From UBA5796 sp040752455 (GTDB lineage Bacteria > Chloroflexota > Anaerolineae > Anaerolineales > Villigracilaceae), in contig JBMOMN010000028.1 of assembly GCA_049324115.1 (NCBI GenBank), positions 23,244 to 87,243 on the forward strand: a stretch of 64,000 bases of DNA, read 5' to 3'. A model generated the notes under the pieces. That model did not search any database. It worked only from the letters and a program-made list of their open reading frames with translations, and had not been told where the DNA came from. The stretch's first letter is position 1. Every line of letters begins with the position of its first letter. Shown piece by piece: positions 23,124 to 31,651 of this stretch. The translations under genes were made by a program, and so were the position numbers.

Positions 23124-23366
23124 ATGCCAGCTCAAGGTTGGATCGAAGTCAGCGACAAGTATTGCAAAGGCTGTGAACTGTGCGTCAACGCCTGCCCCCA
23201 GGAGGTGCTCCAATTGGACATGGAACGCCTGACGCCCAAAGGCTACCATCCGGCCCACATCTTCAAGGACGGGTGTACCGGCTGCGCCATCTGCGCCCTG
23301 GTCTGCCCCGACGCGGCCATCACGGTCTATCGCGAGATCGTCAAGGCCGTGCCTGCGACGGTGTAA
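23124..23366 (+). CDS. 2-oxoacid:ferredoxin oxidoreductase delta subunit (2x[4Fe-4S] ferredoxin)
   Basis: 80 residues with two complete cluster motifs: CKGCELCVNACP (residues 14-25) and CTGCAICALVCP (residues 51-62). Such delta subunits carry electrons from the TPP/iron-sulfur core of KorABCD/VorABCD enzymes to ferredoxin. It is the first gene of a four-gene operon with the alpha, beta and gamma subunits, 41 bases before alpha. A strong AAAGGAGA ribosome site lies six bases before the ATG. A TTGACA at 23045 has no well-spaced -10, so the promoter was not fixed. Confidence 0.88.
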   Translation: MPAQGWIEVSDKYCKGCELCVNACPQEVLQLDMERLTPKGYHPAHIFKDGCTGCAICALVCPDAAITVYREIVKAVPATV

Positions 23367-23407
23367 CGTCACAAGATTTTGCGTATTTTCGCTGAATTGG
23401 AGAGAAC

Positions 23408-24523
23408 ATGCCAAGAGAACTCTTGAAAGGGAACGAAGCCATGGCCGAGGCCGCCATCCGTGCCGGACTCGAAGCTTATTTCGGCTACCCGATCACCCCC
23501 CAGACCGAAATCCTCGAACACTTTTCCAAGCGCCTGCCCGAACTGGGACGGGCCTTCGTCCAGGCTGAATCGGAAGTGGCCGCCATCAACATGATCTACG
23601 GCGCAGCCTGCACCGGGGCCAGGGTGATGGGGTCCTCCTCCAGCCCCGGCGTCTCGTTGATGATGGAGGGCATCTCCTACATCGCCGGGACCGAGATCCC
23701 TGCGGTGCTGATCAACGTGATGCGCGGCGGCCCCGGCCTGGGCAACATTGCCCCGGCCCAGGGCGACTACTTCCAGGCAGTCTATGGTGGCGGGCACGGC
23801 GACTATCCCCGCATCGTGCTGGCCCCCTCGACGGTCCAGGAAGCGATTGACCTGACGGTGCTGTCCTTCGACCTGGCCGAGAAATACCGCACGGTCGTGA
23901 TCCTGATCGCCGACGGCTCGATCGGCCAGATGATGGAACCCGCCGAACTGCCCGAAATGCGCCCGGTCAAGCGCGTGGACTGGCCCTGGGCCACCAACGG
24001 GGCCATCGGCCGCGAGCGGCGCATCCTGTCGTCCATTTACATTGACCCAAACGAGGAAGAAGTCACCAACCTGCGCCTGTTCGAGCGTTGGAAGGAAATC
24101 CAGAAGAACGAAGTCCGCTACAAGGAATATTACTGCGACGACGCCGATTTCGTCGTGGTCGGCTTCGGCACGGCGGGACGCGTGGCGCTCTCGTCGGTGC
24201 GGGCCGCCCGCCAGCAGGGCATCAAGGTCGGGTTGCTGCGCCCGGTGTCGGTCAGCCCGTTCCCCTTCCAGGCGCTGGACGAGCTGTCGAAACGGGTGCA
24301 GGCCTTCCTCGTCGTGGAAATGAACATGGGGCAGATGCTGAACGACGTGATGATGGCGACGAAGGGCCGCGTCCCGGTCGAGTTCCACGGGCGACCCGGC
24401 GGCGTGGTCCCGTTCCCGGACGAGATCCTGGCCGAGATCCGGCGCGTGGCAACCACCAAGCTGACGGTGGCTCCCGATCCCCGTCACGCCTGGTATGACC
24501 GCATGATGGAAATGATGAAATAG
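23408..24523 (+). CDS. 2-oxoacid:ferredoxin oxidoreductase alpha subunit (KorA/VorB-like)
   Basis: 371 residues. The N-terminal pyrimidine-binding domain has AYFGYPITPQTEILE and the Glu-bearing QAESEVAAINMIYGAACTGA, followed by SSPGVSLMMEGISY. The transketolase C-terminal-like domain follows. These are the hallmarks of alpha chains that, with the beta subunit, form the TPP active site and oxidatively decarboxylate a 2-oxoacid to an acyl-CoA. The closest naming is 3-methyl-2-oxobutanoate (VorB) or 2-oxoglutarate (KorA); the exact substrate is not decidable here. The enzyme supports either amino-acid fermentation or reductive carbon assimilation. Nine bases separate it from the beta gene. Confidence 0.9.
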   Translation: MPRELLKGNEAMAEAAIRAGLEAYFGYPITPQTEILEHFSKRLPELGRAFVQAESEVAAINMIYGAACTGARVMGSSSSPGVSLMMEGISYIAGTEIPAVLINVMRGGPGLGNIAPAQGDYFQAVYGGGHGDYPRIVLAPSTVQEAIDLTVLSFDLAEKYRTVVILIADGSIGQMMEPAELPEMRPVKRVDWPWATNGAIGRERRILSSIYIDPNEEEVTNLRLFERWKEIQKNEVRYKEYYCDDADFVVVGFGTAGRVALSSVRAARQQGIKVGLLRPVSVSPFPFQALDELSKRVQAFLVVEMNMGQMLNDVMMATKGRVPVEFHGRPGGVVPFPDEILAEIRRVATTKLTVAPDPRHAWYDRMMEMMK

Positions 24524-24532
24524 AGGTGCAGA

Positions 24533-25309
24533 ATGGTTGCTTTAGTCAAACCTGAAAACCTGGTCTACTCCCGCCCGCAAGCCTTCACCGAATTCCCGAC
24601 CCACTACTGCCCCGGCTGCACCCACGGCGTGGCCCACCGCCTGATCGCCGAAGTGCTGGACGAGATGGCTATCACCGAACGGACCATCGGCGTCGCTCCG
24701 GTTGGATGCTCGGTCTTCGCCTACAATTATTTCGACTGCGATTTCGTGGAGGCCGCCCACGGGCGCGCCCCCGCCATGGCGACCGGGATCAAGCGCGTCC
24801 TCCCGGAGCGGATCGTCTTCACCTACCAGGGAGACGGCGACCTGGCCTCCATCGGCATGGCCGAGATCATGCATGCCGCGGCCCGGGGCGAGAACATCAC
24901 CGTGGTCTTCATCAACAACGCCATCTACGGCATGACCGGCGGGCAGATGGCCCCCACCACCCTGCCCGGCATGAAGACCACCTCCTCCCCGCTGGGGCGT
25001 GACGTGGAAACCCAGGGCTTCCCGATCCGCATGGCGGAGATCCTGTCGAACATGGACGGGGCCGGGTACATCGTCCGGCGTTCGCTGCACGACCCGAAGA
25101 ACATCCGCATGGCCAAAAAAGCCATTCGCATCGCCTTCGAGACGCAGGCGCGCGGCCTGGGCTTCTCGATGGTCGAACTGCTCTCCACCTGCCCGACCAA
25201 CTGGGGCATCTCCCCGCTCGAGTCGCTGGCCTGGGTGGAGGAGCACATGGTCCCGGCTTACCCGCTCGGCGATTACAAGGTCGCCGAAGGGGTGGCGGGA
25301 ATAAAGTAG
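24533..25309 (+). CDS. 2-oxoacid:ferredoxin oxidoreductase beta subunit (TPP-binding)
   Basis: 258 residues. The TPP/Mg motif is GDGDLASIGMAEIMHAAARG followed by VVFINNAIYGMTGGQMAPTT (GDG...NN), and the N-terminal CPGCTHG supplies family-conserved cysteines. It holds the thiamine diphosphate in the alpha-beta active site. Position between alpha and gamma with short gaps supports one enzyme complex. An AGAGG ribosome site precedes the ATG. Confidence 0.9.
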   Translation: MVALVKPENLVYSRPQAFTEFPTHYCPGCTHGVAHRLIAEVLDEMAITERTIGVAPVGCSVFAYNYFDCDFVEAAHGRAPAMATGIKRVLPERIVFTYQGDGDLASIGMAEIMHAAARGENITVVFINNAIYGMTGGQMAPTTLPGMKTTSSPLGRDVETQGFPIRMAEILSNMDGAGYIVRRSLHDPKNIRMAKKAIRIAFETQARGLGFSMVELLSTCPTNWGISPLESLAWVEEHMVPAYPLGDYKVAEGVAGIK

Positions 25310-25380
25310 AGACTGGAGAACAGAGAGTAGAGAGTAGTCAACTGCTCTCTAATCTCTTCTCTCTACTCTCTGGGAGTGAA
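25310..25380. repeat. AGAGTAG-type low-complexity inverted repeat inside the operon
   Basis: AGAGAGTAGAGAGTAG on one side and CTCTTCTCTCTACTCTCT on the other can pair as a hairpin between the beta and gamma genes. The same word family recurs near 33232-33270 and 37806-37866, and inside coding sequence at 30899-30950. Confidence 0.55.
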
Positions 25381-25387
25381 ACGACCT

Positions 25388-25939
25388 ATGCAAAAAGAAA
25401 TCCTTATCGCCGGCTTCGGCGGACAGGGCGTGCTCTTCGCCGGTCAGGTACTGGCCTACGCCGCCATGGACACCGGCCACGAAGTCACCTGGATCCCCTC
25501 CTACGGCCCGGAAATGCGCGGCGGCACGGCCAACTGCACTGTGGTCATCGCCGACGAAGAGATCGGCTCGCCGCTGGTCAAAAATCCCCCGGCGGTCATT
25601 GCCCTCAACTTGCCGTCTTTCGACAAGTACGAAGAGTTGGTCCAGCCTGGCGGCGTGCTGGTGGTCAACCAGTCCATGGTGGACCGCAAGGCCAGCCGCG
25701 ACGACATCACCGTGCTCTACATCCCCGGCAACGAGATCGCCGAGGAGACCGGCAACCGCCGCCTGCTCAACATGGTCATGACCGGCGCGCTGCTGGCGGC
25801 CTTCCCCGTCATGAGCCTGGACGACGCCAAAGCCGCCCTCAAGGCCCACCTGCCGGCCAAGCACCAGAAATTGATCCCCAACAACTTCGCTGCCATGGAC
25901 AAGGGGTACGAGATGGCCAAGGCGCAGATGGGGCAGTGA
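25388..25939 (+). CDS. 2-oxoacid:ferredoxin oxidoreductase gamma subunit
   Basis: 183 residues. The opening EILIAGFGGQGVLFAGQVLA is the characteristic nucleotide/CoA-binding start of gamma domains, followed by SYGPEMRGGTANCTVVIAD. It binds CoA and completes the four-subunit enzyme encoded from 23124. ATG at 25388 is preferred; a GTG four codons earlier is possible. A hairpin-forming AGAGTAG repeat separates it from the beta gene, so its expression relative to the others may be modulated. Confidence 0.88.
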   Translation: MQKEILIAGFGGQGVLFAGQVLAYAAMDTGHEVTWIPSYGPEMRGGTANCTVVIADEEIGSPLVKNPPAVIALNLPSFDKYEELVQPGGVLVVNQSMVDRKASRDDITVLYIPGNEIAEETGNRRLLNMVMTGALLAAFPVMSLDDAKAALKAHLPAKHQKLIPNNFAAMDKGYEMAKAQMGQ

Positions 25940-26006
25940 TCAGTAGACAGTAATCAGTATTCAGGGATGAGAAAAGCCCGCTCCTTCGTGGATGCGGGCT
26001 TATTTT

Positions 26007-26336
26007 TCACTCGTTCTGGACTTTCGCTTTTGCCAATCTCCTTCTACGGAGAATATCCAACAATCGTTCGATCCCCAGGAAAACGACGACGATGACCGTG
26101 AGCGGGATGAGCATCATCAGCGACCGGTTGAGGCCAAATCGGGCAACTCCCCGTTCGCCGCGCTCGAAGCCCTCCGCTCCCTCGCCGGGGACGAATCCCG
26201 GACGGTCGAATCCGGCCTCCCGTCCGGGGAGGGTCGGGCTGGACCCGGCGCCGGTCGCGTCGACGATGAGCACCGTCACCCCGCTGACGACGGCAACCGC
26301 CAGTAAGATAATGAATATTCTGCCAATGGTCTTCAC
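26007..26336 (-). CDS. Small hypothetical membrane protein
   Basis: 109 residues with two hydrophobic helices (residues 5-26 and ~72-92), a Gly/Glu-rich external loop (PGREAGFDRPGFVPGEGAEG) and a basic C-terminal tail. No family was recognised. Its ATG overlaps the stop of the upstream DUF4405-like gene by four bases, so the two are translationally coupled and probably work together. Confidence 0.65.
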   Translation of the reverse strand: MKTIGRIFIILLAVAVVSGVTVLIVDATGAGSSPTLPGREAGFDRPGFVPGEGAEGFERGERGVARFGLNRSLMMLIPLTVIVVVFLGIERLLDILRRRRLAKAKVQNE

Positions 26337-26860
26337 GCCTGCACCTCCTTTTGTTCGACCTGCCTGGCCGGTCTGAGCCGGGCGAACGGCTGGACCAGGT
26401 AGCGTTTCACCGTGCGGACGATCCAGTCCCAGTGCAGGGCGGTGTGCAGCCCCAGCAGCAGGATGAACAGGTTGGCGGTCGCGTCGTGCAGTGGGCGCCA
26501 GGCAAAATTCAACGGCACGCGCAGGCCCAATGCGGGCAGCGCCGCTTCCGAGATCATCACCCCGGTCAGCATGATCAGCACCCCGTCAATGAACAGCAGC
26601 AAGTTAAGGATATAGTTCAGCCGGGCGCGGGCCGCCAGTTTGCTGAAAAAGCGGCGCGTCACGGCCGAGATCCACTCCCAGTTGAGCAGCAGGTGGGTGA
26701 CGATGGCGGCCATGCTGGCAATCGTCAGCCACTCGTGGACGGCGATGCCGGTCGAGAAGGGGTCCATCGCGACCAGGAAAACGACGAAGATCAGCAGGTC
26801 TATCCACAGTTTCGTCTTTGTGTTGGTTTTCTTTTCCGACGTTTCACGCATAAATGTCAT
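26333..26860 (-). CDS. DUF4405-like membrane protein (cytochrome b-type helical bundle)
   Basis: 175 residues with about four transmembrane helices and several conserved His in or near them: GIAVHEWL, IVTHLLLNWEW, PLHDATANLFILLLGLHTALHW. This pattern matches DUF4405 proteins, which resemble cytochrome b561-type haem-binding bundles. A haem electron carrier is plausible but unproven. It is coupled to the small membrane protein downstream. The basic cytoplasmic end (VKRYLVQPFARLRPAR) agrees with the positive-inside rule. Confidence 0.65.
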   Translation of the reverse strand: MTFMRETSEKKTNTKTKLWIDLLIFVVFLVAMDPFSTGIAVHEWLTIASMAAIVTHLLLNWEWISAVTRRFFSKLAARARLNYILNLLLFIDGVLIMLTGVMISEAALPALGLRVPLNFAWRPLHDATANLFILLLGLHTALHWDWIVRTVKRYLVQPFARLRPARQVEQKEVQA

Positions 26861-26957
26861 CTCCTTTGCGAACGACCCGGATTATAGCGACCCAATGTAA
26901 TCGCCATGTTGGAAGACTGTGAGCAAATTATGGAGATAATAAGTCCAGTTCAACAAG

Positions 26958-26963
26958 TATAAT
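26958..26963 (+). promoter_or_regulatory. TATAAT box for the aldo/keto reductase-clpS unit
   Basis: TATAAT followed 17 bases later by ATG at 26981, with GAGG between them as a ribosome site. The predicted leader is about 10 bases. Confidence 0.45.
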
Positions 26964-26980
26964 CCTGTCCGAGGCGCACG

Positions 26981-27793
26981 ATGAAATACGAACATATCGG
27001 TAACGTTACCATCCCCAAGATCGGCTTCGGCACCTGGAAGATCGGCGGCGATACGCGCGCCCTCCCCGCCCAGGACGCGTCATCGCTGGCAGCCCTGCGT
27101 TCGGCCCTGGAGATCGGCTACACCCACTTCGACACCGCCGAGATGTATTCCAGCGGCCACGCCGAAGAACTGCTCGGCCAGGCTGTCCGCGAGGCGGGGG
27201 TTCCACGCGAAAAGTTGTTCATCACTTCCAAGGTCAAACCCGCCAACCTGAGTTACACAGGCGTGCTGCGGTCCTGCGAAGCCAGCCTGCGCCGCCTGCA
27301 AATGGACTACCTCGACCTGTACCTGATCCACTGGCCGGGGAGCACACCGCTCAGGGAATCCTTCCGGGCGCTGAACCAGCTCGTCCGGGAGGGACGGGTG
27401 CGGCAGCTCGGCGTCAGCAACTTCGACCTCGGTTTGCTGGACCAGGCCCAGGCGGAGTCCGAGTCGCCGCTGCTCACCAACCAGGTCCCGTACAGCCTGT
27501 CGAACCGGAGATACGTCAAAAACGGGATGCTGGCCTACTGTCAACGAAACGACATGCTCCTCACCGCCTATTCCCCGGTGGACGAGGGCCGCTTGCGGGC
27601 CAATCCTGCGCTGCAAAATATCGCTGCCGCCCATAACGCCACGCTCTACCAGATCGCCCTGGCCTGGCTGGCGGCCCAGCCGCGGGTGATCGCCATTCCC
27701 AGGTCGGCAAACCCGCAGCGCCAGGCCGAGAATTTTGCCGCGGCTGAAATCGAACTGACGCCGGCAGAAATGCAGCAACTCGACTCGCTATGA
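26981..27793 (+). CDS. Aldo/keto reductase
   Basis: 270 residues, the usual size for the (beta/alpha)8 AKR family. The catalytic tetrad is visible: Asp and Tyr in HFDTAEMYSSG, Lys in FITSKVKP and His in YLIHWPG. The NADPH-binding end is AIPRSANPQRQAENFAA. It reduces aldehydes or ketones with NADPH; the substrate is not predictable. It overlaps clpS by four bases, which is an uncommon pairing. Confidence 0.9.
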   Translation: MKYEHIGNVTIPKIGFGTWKIGGDTRALPAQDASSLAALRSALEIGYTHFDTAEMYSSGHAEELLGQAVREAGVPREKLFITSKVKPANLSYTGVLRSCEASLRRLQMDYLDLYLIHWPGSTPLRESFRALNQLVREGRVRQLGVSNFDLGLLDQAQAESESPLLTNQVPYSLSNRRYVKNGMLAYCQRNDMLLTAYSPVDEGRLRANPALQNIAAAHNATLYQIALAWLAAQPRVIAIPRSANPQRQAENFAAAEIELTPAEMQQLDSL

Positions 27794-28095
27794 AAACACA
27801 GGTTATCCCCAAAATCGAGATCGTCGAAGAGACGAAAACCACCCTGGAGCCGCTCTACCGGGTCATCATCCATAACGATGACGTGACCCCGATGGGTTTC
27901 GTCGTCCATGTCCTCAGGGCGATTTTCCGCCTGCCGCCGCCGGACGCGGTGGAGGTGATGATGACTGCCCATCTCAACGGTAACGCCCTCGTCCAGACCC
28001 TGCCCCGCCGGGACGCCGAAAGCCGGATCGCCAAAGCCCATTTAGCCGCCAGTCTGGAGAATTACCCGCTGCATTTTTCGATGGAGCCGGAGTAA
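27790..28095 (+). CDS. clpS: ATP-dependent Clp protease adaptor ClpS
   Basis: 101 residues. YRVIIHNDDVTPMGFVVHVL and the later VEVMMTAHLNGNALV form the ClpS core, which binds N-degron substrates and docks on the N-domain of the Clp ATPase. The conserved Asn-Asp-Asp and Met gatekeeper positions are present. The unstructured N-terminal ~20 residues that deliver the substrate are also there. The clpA/clpC partner is not nearby. Its ATG overlaps the end of the aldo/keto reductase gene. Confidence 0.88.
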   Translation: MKTQVIPKIEIVEETKTTLEPLYRVIIHNDDVTPMGFVVHVLRAIFRLPPPDAVEVMMTAHLNGNALVQTLPRRDAESRIAKAHLAASLENYPLHFSMEPE

Positions 28096-28155
28096 TTTGG
28101 TTTGGCAGTCGTTCAGTCTCGTCGTCCGGTAGTCTCGCCGTCCCGCCGTCCCGCT

Positions 28156-28219
28156 GACTCGTTGACTCGCTGACTCGCTGATTCGCTGACTCGCTGATTC
28201 GCTGACTCGCTGACTCTCA
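28156..28219. repeat. Tandem repeat, about eight copies of an 8-bp unit
   Basis: GACTCGCT units, with GACTCGTT and GATTCGCT variants, run head to tail from 28156 directly up to the ATG at 28219. A copy-number change would alter spacing at the start codon of the acyltransferase gene. Confidence 0.8.
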
Positions 28220-29088
28220 TGCTCACCCAAATCAACCTCGACGACCTGGTCTCATCCTTTGGCTGGCAGGACTCGCCCCTGCTCGCCGGAATCTTGCGGC
28301 GCATTTTTTATCGCCCGGCGCGCAAGTTTGCCCGCCAGATGCTGGATTTCGACGCCCTGGTCGGGGCGGTGGGTCTTGCAGAAGCCTCCACTCAAACCCT
28401 GCGCGGCTACGTCAAACAGGTGCGGGTTTTCGGGCGCGGGGACATCCCGGAATCCGGCCCGCTCCTGGTCCTGTCCAACCACCCCGGCATGACCGACACC
28501 CTGGCCCTGTTCGCGGCGCTGCGCCGCCCGGACCTGCGGATCATCGCCGTGCGGCGGCCATTTCTCGAATCCCTGCCTGAAACCACCAAAAATCTTTTCT
28601 ACATCAGCGACGACCCCGCCGAACGGATGAGCGCCGTGCGCCGCGTCTCGGCCCACCTGAAGGCGGGCGGCGCGGCCCTGACCTTCCCCGCCGGGCAGAT
28701 CGAACCCGACCTTGCCGTCTACCCCGGCGCGCTCCGATCGCTCGACGCCTGGACCGACTCCGCCGGGGTCTTCGTCCGCTTCTCCCCCAAGACGCGCATC
28801 CTGCCGGTGCTGGTCAGCGGCGTCTTATGGGACAAGGCCGTCCACCACCCGCTGACCCGGTTGAAAAGGCCCGGCCCGGAGCGCGAGAAGCTCGGCGCGG
28901 CCTTCCAGTTGCTGGCTCAAATCCTGGCCGGTGTGCGCCCCGTGGCCGTCACCGTCCGCGTCGGGCGGCCCCTCTGCGCCGACGAAATCGGCTCGACCGA
29001 GATGGCCGCCATCCACGCCAAAGTGCTGGAGCAGATGCGCGGCCTGCTGCAAAATCCGCCCGAAGGCGAGGGCGAGTTGATCTTGTGA
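28219..29088 (+). CDS. PlsC-like acyltransferase
   Basis: 289 residues. The HX4D motif is in LSNHPGMTDTLALFAAL and the second block is LTFPAGQIEPDLAVYPG, both typical of glycerol-3-phosphate/lysophosphatidate acyltransferases. It probably acylates a lipid on the cytoplasmic membrane face. No transmembrane helix is obvious. The start at 28219 follows an 8-bp tandem array with no ribosome site, so the true start could be internal (an ATG occurs near residue 33). It overlaps the flippase-like gene downstream by four bases (GTGA). Confidence 0.8.
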   Translation: MLTQINLDDLVSSFGWQDSPLLAGILRRIFYRPARKFARQMLDFDALVGAVGLAEASTQTLRGYVKQVRVFGRGDIPESGPLLVLSNHPGMTDTLALFAALRRPDLRIIAVRRPFLESLPETTKNLFYISDDPAERMSAVRRVSAHLKAGGAALTFPAGQIEPDLAVYPGALRSLDAWTDSAGVFVRFSPKTRILPVLVSGVLWDKAVHHPLTRLKRPGPEREKLGAAFQLLAQILAGVRPVAVTVRVGRPLCADEIGSTEMAAIHAKVLEQMRGLLQNPPEGEGELIL

Positions 29089-30068
29089 TCCGAAAAAAGC
29101 CCTCCCTCTCCAACCTCCTCTGGCCGGTTTTACTGGCCGCCCTGCTCTGGTGGGCCTTGCGCCACGCGCCCCTGGCCGACATCTGGACTTCCCTCAGGTT
29201 GCTCGAAGCCTGGCAAATCGCCGCCTTGCTCAGCCTGAACACGGGCATCTACCTCCTGGTCACACTGCGCTGGTGGATCATCGTCCGTGCCGGGAACCGG
29301 AGCATCGCCTATTGGCCGCTGCTGGGCGTGCGGGTGGCCGTCTTCGGGGTCAGTTACTTCACGTTGGGCCCGCAGGTGGGCGGGGAACCGCTCCAGGTGC
29401 TCTTCCTGCAACGCAAGCACGGACTCGCCTTCACGCGGGCGACCGCATCAGTGTTGATGGACAAATTGCTGGAGTTCCTGGCCAATTTCATCCTGCTGGC
29501 GCTGGGAGCCGCGGCCATCCTCGAGGCGGGGATCCTGTCCACAAACGGGAGCAGGCCCATCTTGAGTCTGACCGGGCTGGCCGTCTTGATGATGTGGCCG
29601 CCCATCCACATTTTCCTGATGATGCGCGGCGTCCATCCCGTATCGTCCATCCTGCGAGCGCTGCCGTTCGTCCCCTGGCAGGCTAAACCCGTCCGTTTCG
29701 TGCGCGCCGCCGAGTGGATGGCGGGGCGGTTCTGCCGCAGGCATTTGAAGGCGCTGGTGCAGGCTGTTCTCGTGTCGCTACTGGCGGGGATCGGCATGGT
29801 CGGCGAGTATGCCCTGATCCTGTCGTTCCTGCACATCCCCCTGCCCTTCTGGCAGACCGTCGCCGCCTGGACGGCAGGCTGGCTGGCTTTCCTGGCCCCG
29901 CTGCCCGGCGGGTTGGGCGCGCTGGAGGCCAGCCAGGTCCTTGCGCTGGGAGCGTTTGGCGTGGCTTCGGCCTCCGCCATCGGCGTGACGCTGCTCATGC
30001 GCGGCCGCGACCTGCTCATCGGCGGCCTGGGATTGCTCATCGCGGGGCGGGGTATTGGAGTAAAATAG
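29085..30068 (+). CDS. Lysylphosphatidylglycerol synthase TM-region / UPF0104-type membrane protein
   Basis: 327 residues from the GTG at 29085, whose last bases form the TGA of the acyltransferase. Seven or more transmembrane helices occur. The GVSYFTLGPQVGGEPLQVL segment and the C-terminal AFLAPLPGGLGALEASQVL are hallmarks of the UPF0104/AglD-like family, whose members include flippase domains of MprF. Coupled to a PlsC-like acyltransferase, it likely serves membrane lipid synthesis or translocation (inference). Confidence 0.8.
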   Translation: MIRKKPSLSNLLWPVLLAALLWWALRHAPLADIWTSLRLLEAWQIAALLSLNTGIYLLVTLRWWIIVRAGNRSIAYWPLLGVRVAVFGVSYFTLGPQVGGEPLQVLFLQRKHGLAFTRATASVLMDKLLEFLANFILLALGAAAILEAGILSTNGSRPILSLTGLAVLMMWPPIHIFLMMRGVHPVSSILRALPFVPWQAKPVRFVRAAEWMAGRFCRRHLKALVQAVLVSLLAGIGMVGEYALILSFLHIPLPFWQTVAAWTAGWLAFLAPLPGGLGALEASQVLALGAFGVASASAIGVTLLMRGRDLLIGGLGLLIAGRGIGVK

Positions 30069-30160
30069 TCCAAATACGGCAGGCAGATTTCCGAAATCTA
30101 CACCTCTCCCGAAAACCATTTTGGCTGTTTCAGGCGTATTACCAGAAAAGGAGCGACAGA

Positions 30161-30538
30161 ATGAAACTTACCGGTAAACATTATGGGATCATCATCGCCG
30201 TCCTCATCACCGCCGTCCTGCACCTCGCCGCCGCCTTCGACAAGGTCATTTTCACCCACGGGCCAGATCCATTGTTCATCCTGAACGGCCTGGGTTACTT
30301 CGGGCTGCTGGGGGCCTATTTCCTGCCGATTCACTTCTTCCAGCAAAGGCACAACCTAGTGCGTTACACCCTGATCGGTTACGCCGCCGTCACCATCCTC
30401 GCCTGGCTGGTCATCTGGGTCGGCTTCTACGTCATCCGGGACGGCTACTCTTTTTTCGACCGCGATTCCATCTACGGCGTCCCGTCCAAGATCACCGAAG
30501 TCATCCTGATCGGCCTGCTTTGGTCCGACAAGGGCTGA
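30161..30538 (+). CDS. Small hypothetical four-helix membrane protein
   Basis: 125 residues from the ATG at 30161, which follows AAAGGAGCGACAGA. Hydrophobic segments are near residues 8-25, 38-56, 68-88 and ~105-121. Asp and His residues lie near the first two (HLAAAFDKVIFTHGPD). No family was recognised. A longer in-frame upstream extension is only a shadow of the preceding gene. A degenerate palindrome (AGATTTCCGAAATCT) lies in the gap upstream. Confidence 0.6.
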   Translation: MKLTGKHYGIIIAVLITAVLHLAAAFDKVIFTHGPDPLFILNGLGYFGLLGAYFLPIHFFQQRHNLVRYTLIGYAAVTILAWLVIWVGFYVIRDGYSFFDRDSIYGVPSKITEVILIGLLWSDKG

Positions 30539-30555
30539 CGCCGCCGCGCAGGGGG

Positions 30556-30561
30556 TAAAAT
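30556..30561 (+). promoter_or_regulatory. TAAAAT -10 box, leaderless-type promoter
   Basis: TAAAAT ends 6 bases before the ATG at 30568 of the alcohol dehydrogenase-like gene. There is no ribosome site. Confidence 0.45.
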
Positions 30562-30567
30562 AAGCCC

Positions 30568-31593
30568 ATGCAGCGAAAAACCGTCACCTTCACCGCCCCG
30601 GGCCGGGTGGAAATCCGCCGCGATCCCCTACCCTCTCCGGGCGCGGGCGAAGTGCTGGTCGAAACCCTGTGCTCAGCCATCAGCCCCGGCACCGAAATGC
30701 TGGTCTACCGCGGCCAGTTCCCCAAAGGCCTGCCCGTGGACGAGTGCTTTCCGGGCATGGACGGCCCATTCGCCTACCCGCTGGCTTACGGCTACGCCTG
30801 CGTGGGGGTGGTCAGGGAGACGGGCAAACAGGTGGACAGGTCCTGGCGCGACCGGTTGGTCTTCGCCTTCCAGCCGCATACGTCCCACTTCGTCGCCAAA
30901 ACCAAATCTCTACTCTCTATTCCCTACTCTCTTCCTCCCGAAACTGCCGTCTTCCTCCCCAATATGGAGACCGCCGTCAACCTGGCGCAGGACGCCGCGC
31001 CAATTCTTGGGGAACGGGTCCTGGTCTTCGGCCAGGGGATCATCGGACTCCTGACCGCCGCGCTGCTGACGGAATTCCCGCTCGCTTCGCTCGTGACCTC
31101 GGACCTGCTCCCGCTTCGACGGGCCGCTTCCTCGTCCCTGGGCGTGACCGCTTCGCTCGACCCGGCCGCGCCCGGTTTCCAACAGCAGGCGGGCGAACTC
31201 CTGCCGGGCGGGGCCGACCTGACCATCGAGGTTTCCGGCTCCACATCCGCCCTCGACGCCGCCCTCGCCCTGACCCGTTTCAGCGGGCGGGTCGTCGTCG
31301 GATCGTGGTACGGCCAAAAGTCCGTGGCGCTCGACCTGGGCGGGACCTTCCATCGCAGCCGCATCCGGCTCATTTCGTCCCAGGTCAGCACCATCGCCCC
31401 AGAGTTGAGCGCCCGCTGGGACAAATCCCGCCGCTTCGAGGTCGCCTGGGAGGCCCTGGCCCGCCTCCGCCCCGAAAAATGGATCACCCACCGCATCCCT
31501 CTCGACGATGCCGAAAAGGCCTACCGCCTGCTCGACGAAAATCCGCAGGAAACCATCCAAATCATTTTCACTCCGGACTCCAAAATCTCTTGA
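30568..31593 (+). CDS. Zinc-type alcohol dehydrogenase-like (MDR superfamily) oxidoreductase
   Basis: 341 residues, medium-chain dehydrogenase/reductase fold. The GroES-like N-terminal half has VETLCSAISPGTEMLVYRGQ, seen in BchC-like and related dehydrogenases. The nucleotide fold begins ERVLVFGQGIIGLLTAALLT. The classical Zn Cys/His ligands are only partly present, so the catalytic metal is uncertain. The segment KTKSLLSIPYSLPPE (30899-30950) matches the AGAGTAG/CTCTACTCTC intergenic repeat of this genome and looks like captured repeat DNA. Followed by QueD-like and glycosyltransferase genes. Confidence 0.8.
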   Translation: MQRKTVTFTAPGRVEIRRDPLPSPGAGEVLVETLCSAISPGTEMLVYRGQFPKGLPVDECFPGMDGPFAYPLAYGYACVGVVRETGKQVDRSWRDRLVFAFQPHTSHFVAKTKSLLSIPYSLPPETAVFLPNMETAVNLAQDAAPILGERVLVFGQGIIGLLTAALLTEFPLASLVTSDLLPLRRAASSSLGVTASLDPAAPGFQQQAGELLPGGADLTIEVSGSTSALDAALALTRFSGRVVVGSWYGQKSVALDLGGTFHRSRIRLISSQVSTIAPELSARWDKSRRFEVAWEALARLRPEKWITHRIPLDDAEKAYRLLDENPQETIQIIFTPDSKIS

Positions 31594-31633
31594 TTTTGGA
31601 GCAATACCCTGTCAAAAATCTGGAGATTTTTGA
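31585..31633. repeat. Two adjacent perfect palindromes at the 3' end of the dehydrogenase gene
   Basis: CTCCAAAATC / GATTTTGGAG and TCAAAAATCT / AGATTTTTGA lie side by side. They straddle the stop codon of the upstream gene. They could act as tandem transcription attenuators or be a mobile palindrome. Confidence 0.5.
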
Positions 31634-31651
31634 CTCCGAACAGGAGCACTC

